A stretch of DNA of 64,000 nt, from NCBI GenBank assembly GCA_964599565.1, contig CAZRFE010000001.1, positions 58,097 through 122,096 on the forward strand, written 5' to 3'. Under the pieces are notes generated by a model, which worked only from the letters and a program-made list of their open reading frames with translations, had not been told where the DNA came from and did not search any database. Source of the stretch: JAJUFS01 sp964599565 (GTDB lineage Bacteria > Pseudomonadota > Gammaproteobacteria > Natronospirales > JAJUFS01). The position numbers were made by a program, and so were the translations under genes. Shown here in pieces: positions 61,422 to 64,000 of this stretch (position 1 is its first letter; each line of letters opens with the position of its first letter).

Positions 61422-63319
61422 TCACGCGCGTGTCGCGATGATCTTCTCGATCGCCTCCCGTAGCGTCGAGGCAAACGCAAGCTTCCCTTCCNNNNNNNNN
61501 NNNNNNNNNNNNNNNNNNNNNNNNNNNNNNNNNNNNNNNNNNNNNNNNNNNNNNNNNNNNNNNNNNNNNNNNNNNNNNNNNNNNNNNNNNNGATGATCTT
61601 CTCGATCGCCTCCCGTAGCGTCGAGGCAAACGCAAGCTTCCCTTCCACCGGGCGGAACTGCGCGCGCGCCAGCGTCTTCAGCGGCTGGAACTGGAGATCC
61701 GCGATCATCACCTGCACATCGCGCCGCGCACACGCATCGGTGAACTTGCCGAGCGCGGAAAGTCCGCCCGCATCCAGCACCGGCACGCCATCCATGTAAA
61801 GCACGACGCCGCGCCTGCCTTCTGCCTGCGCGAGCAGTTCCGAGAACACGCGATCCGCCGCCGCAAAGAACAGCGGGCCGGTGATCTTGAACACCGACCA
61901 GCCTTCCGGCAGTTCGTTCCACTGTTCCGCCAGTCCCTGCCGCGGCTTCGCGGTGATGTCGCTGACCTTCGTCATCTGCGAGACATCGCGCATGAAAAGG
62001 AGCGACGCAAGCACGATGCCCGCACTGATCGCGATCACCATGTCGAACAGCACGGTGAGCACAAGGCACAGCAGCAGCACGAGCACGTCGCCGCGCGGCG
62101 CCTTGCGCACGAGCGCTGCAACCTTGTGCGCTTCGCTCATGTTCCAGGCGACGAGCATGAGCAGCGCCGCCATCGATGCCATCGGCAGCCAGGAAAGGAG
62201 CGGCGCGAGCGCAAGCAGGCCCGCCATCACGAACAGCGCGTGGATCATGCCGGCGACGGGCGACTCCGCGCCGGCGCGAAAGCTCGCCGTCGAACGCGCG
62301 ATGGCGGCCGTTGCGGTAATGCCGCCGAAGAACGGCACGATGAGATTGCCGATGCCCTGCCCCAGCAGTTCCGAGTTCGCGTGATGCCGCCGGCCAGTCA
62401 TGCCGTCCAGCACGACCGCGCACAGCAGGGATTCGATCGCACCGAGCATCGCAATGGAAAACGCCGCCGGCAGCAGCGCGCGAAAGGTTTCGATCGACCA
62501 CGCAAGCGGCGCGCCATCGGGCCCGGGTTGCTGCCAGGGCCAGTCGAAGTGCGGCAGCACGGGCGGAATGCCGTTCCCGCTCGTGCCATCCGGCAGAAGA
62601 TAAGTGAACTGCGAGCCGATGGTGTCGACAGGATGACCGGCGCGCGCCAGCAGCAGCGATGCGCCAACGCCGATGAGTATCGCCGGCAGGTGTCCCGGCA
62701 GCGGGAGTTTCAGTCGCGGCCAGGCGATGAGCACGCCGAGCGTCAGCGCACCGACAAGCGTCGCGCCGCCATCGAGCGCGCCGAGCGCACCGCCGAGTTC
62801 CGTGATCTTCCCGAGCCAGGATTCCGGCAGCTCGTGCACCGGCAGGCCGAAGAAATCCTTCAGCTGCAAGGTCGCGATCACCACACCGATGCCGAAGGTG
62901 AAACCGAGCGTCACCGATTCGGGGATGTATTCGATGAGCCGCCCGAAGCGCGCGATGGCGAGCCCGACGAGGATCACACCGGCGAGCAAGGTCGCGATGA
63001 GCAGTCCGCCGAGCCCGAACGCGGCCGTTACCGGTTGCAGGATCACGACGAAGGCAGCCGTGGGCCCGGAAATGCTGAAGCGCGATCCGCCCGCGAGCGC
63101 GATGACGAAGCCCGCGATCATCGCGGTGTAAAGGCCGTGCTGCGGCGGCACGCCGCTCGCGATCGCAAGCGCCATGGCAAGCGGTATGGCGATGATGCCG
63201 ACCGTGACGCCCGCGATCAGGTCCTTCAGGAAGCGTTGGCGCGTGTAGGGTTCTTTCAGGACGCTGTCGCGGAATGCGCTCGCGATGCGCAGGGAAAACA
63301 GCTGGGTGCGGTGCGGCAT
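61422..63319 (-). CDS. SulP-family anion transporter with STAS domain, interrupted by an assembly gap
   Basis: SLC26/SulP transporter (DauA/YchM-like) for sulfate, bicarbonate or dicarboxylates. N-terminal membrane domain with GIIAIPLAMALAIASGV and FSISGPTAAF, about 12-14 helices, and a C-terminal cytoplasmic STAS domain (GPLFFAAADRVFSELL, VLYMDGVPVLDAGGLSAL). The gap of 100 N near the 3' end shifts the frame. Removing the N run and one copy of the flanking 55-base duplicate (155 bases) restores one frame of 580 residues ending EKIIATRA at TGA 61424-61422. ATG 63319 is chosen over 63361. Convergent with gshA, 20 bp apart. Confidence 0.88.
61437..61491. repeat. 55-base duplicate, left of the gap
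   Basis: Identical base for base to 61592-61646. Both lie against the N run, as expected when two contigs ending in the same k-mer are scaffolded without merging. Confidence 0.9.
61492..61591. other. 100-N scaffold gap
   Basis: Exactly 100 N, the conventional filler for a gap of unknown size. Probably of negative true length, because the two flanks overlap by 55 bases. Confidence 0.95.
61592..61646. repeat. 55-base duplicate, right of the gap
   Basis: Second copy of 61437-61491; both encode the same last segment of the STAS domain (GKLAFASTLREAIEKII). Confidence 0.9.
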
Positions 63320-63388
63320 GGATGGATGTTTCAACCCCCGGAAGTGGTGGCCGTGACGCATCTTAGATGTTCAACACGTTAATTTTCA

Positions 63389-63407
63389 ATGTTAATATCT
63401 TTAACAT
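63389..63407. promoter_or_regulatory. AT-rich dyad upstream of the ribbon-helix-helix gene
   Basis: ATGTTAA-TATCT-TTAACAT is a perfect 7-bp inverted repeat with a 5-base centre, between the divergent SulP and RHH genes and 23 bases before the RHH start. A further GTTAAT lies at about 63378. It could be the autoregulatory operator of the RHH protein. Confidence 0.45.
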
Positions 63408-63429
63408 CATTGATACGGATCAACGTGCC

Positions 63430-63627
63430 ATGGAAAACCGCACCGCGCGGCTGACGCTGCTCATCGACCCGGACAAGAAAGCCGTGTTTGAAAAACTCTG
63501 CGCGCAGGAAGACGTGACCGCCTCGCAGATGGTCCGCAAGCTGATCCGCGACTACATCGAGCAGCGGCTGGGGCCCGGCTGGCGCTCGCAGGTCTTCGGT
63601 CCGGCGGACGCCGGCACGGAGGAATAA
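63430..63627 (+). CDS. orphan ribbon-helix-helix DNA-binding protein
   Basis: A 65-residue protein with the ribbon-helix-helix pattern: strand TARLTLLIDP, helix DKKAVFEKLCAQED, turn VTASQMVR, helix KLIRDYIEQRL. The family includes CopG/Arc-type repressors and antitoxins that bind DNA as dimers through the strand. No toxin gene is adjacent (a terminator follows and the next gene is on the other strand), so it may be a stand-alone regulator of itself or of the divergent SulP transporter. ATG 63430 is chosen; the frame is open 63 bases upstream across the dyad. Confidence 0.8.
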   Translation: MENRTARLTLLIDPDKKAVFEKLCAQEDVTASQMVRKLIRDYIEQRLGPGWRSQVFGPADAGTEE

Positions 63628-63656
63628 AAAAAGCCGGGATGAATCCCGGCTTTTTC
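63626..63656. terminator. bidirectional terminator between the RHH gene and the M28 peptidase
   Basis: Stem AAGCCGGGA (63631-63639) / TCCCGGCTT (63644-63652) with loop TGAA, A7 before and T5 after. Confidence 0.88.
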
Positions 63657-63673
63657 GTTCAGGTCGAGCCCGC

Positions 63674-64000
63674 TCAGGGCGCGACCTTCACCGTTTCACG
63701 ATCGGCCGCGAAACGCTTGGCGAAGAAATCGCCCTCGTTCCAGCGGACCATGTTCGCGCGGTTCGCGACGTCCAGCCCGATCAGGAAGTTCGCGGCCGCG
63801 AAGCGGTGCGCCGAATCGTGATCGAACGGCAGCGACAGGTCGTCCGACGGGCCGTGGTAATGCTCCTGCTCGAAGTTGCGCATCTGCTCTTCGCCGTTGA
63901 TCGCAGGATCGCTCGACGTCCAGCCCGGCACCAGGAACACCGCCGGCACGCCCGCCTTCACGAAGCTGTACTGGTCGCTGCGCACGAAGATCACCTGCTC
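63674..64000 (-). CDS. M28-family zinc peptidase, C-terminal part
   Basis: The last 108 codons of a minus-strand gene cut by the right edge. SDQYSFVKAGVPAVFLVPGW, HYHGPSDDL and DSAHRFAAANFLIGLDVANR are typical of the C-terminus of secreted M28 aminopeptidases; the His of HYHGPSDD is the last zinc ligand. Signal peptide and the other ligands lie outside the window. Confidence 0.85.
   Translation of the reverse strand, partial: EQVIFVRSDQYSFVKAGVPAVFLVPGWTSSDPAINGEEQMRNFEQEHYHGPSDDLSLPFDHDSAHRFAAANFLIGLDVANRANMVRWNEGDFFAKRFAADRETVKVAP

Noticed and set aside
61437..61646. 55-base repeat as a real tandem duplication in the SulP gene
   Set aside because: The copies are identical and separated only by exactly 100 N; merging restores a correct reading frame, so contig overlap is the simpler explanation.

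Overview
The window is GC-rich, tightly packed chromosomal DNA from a gammaproteobacterium. The evidence is the gene repertoire and order: FabA/FabB unsaturated fatty acid synthesis, FadE-type acyl-CoA dehydrogenase, IspB, GshA, LpoB, the murJ-ribF-ileS-lspA block, the rplU-rpmA-obgE block divergent from ispB, and FimU/PilV/PilW/PilX/PilY1/PilE minor-pilin operons. I cannot name the genus; a Xanthomonadales/Nevskiales-like lineage would fit. No phage, IS element, integrase or CRISPR array was seen. The one run of N (61492-61591) is an assembly gap flanked by an exact 55-base duplicate, so it is probably an artefact.

Layout. 1-5.1 kb: grxD, a BON-domain lipoprotein, sodB, nadC and fadE. 5.1-8.3 kb: a GAF-GGDEF-EAL c-di-GMP protein and a small secreted protein. 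8.3-11.8 kb: four consecutive outer-membrane lipoprotein genes including lpoB. 11.9-16.3 kb: an accessory-looking stretch with an alkyltransferase-like protein, two convergent paralogous small genes of unknown function (one behind a Fur-box-like site), a secreted DUF1028-TPR protein, a HipBA module with dyad operators, and tRNA-Thr(CGT). 16.4-18 kb: a Fur-family regulator and thiO. 18-25.5 kb: first minor-pilin/PilY1 operon. 25.5-35.1 kb: lspA, ileS, ribF, murJ, rpsT, obgE, rpmA, rplU and ispB. 35.2-41.2 kb: a second, diverged pilV-pilW-pilX-pilY1-pilE operon. 41.2-45.4 kb: tRNA-Pro(CGG), fabA, fabB, pdxH, a beta carbonic anhydrase and a 5'-nucleotidase. 45.4-51.6 kb: an AddAB-like helicase/nuclease pair. 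51.7-57 kb: a subclass B1-like metallo-beta-lactamase lipoprotein, a TetR-HlyD-ABC export operon and an unknown protein built from an internal duplication. 57-64 kb: a second GGDEF/EAL protein, gshA, a SulP transporter (broken by the gap), an orphan ribbon-helix-helix protein and the end of an M28 peptidase.

How the genes fit together. The two pilin operons each encode a complete priming set (minor pilins plus a large PilY1 with a MIDAS-bearing VWA domain), so the cell may build type IV pili with alternative tip complexes. Two c-di-GMP turnover proteins in the window could act on the same surface behaviours. Envelope functions are prominent: LpoB cluster, MurJ, LspA and many lipoproteins. The most noteworthy accessory features are the B1 metallo-beta-lactamase homologue with all zinc ligands intact, the convergent paralogous pair at 12.4-13.0 kb, and the internally duplicated protein at 56.4 kb.
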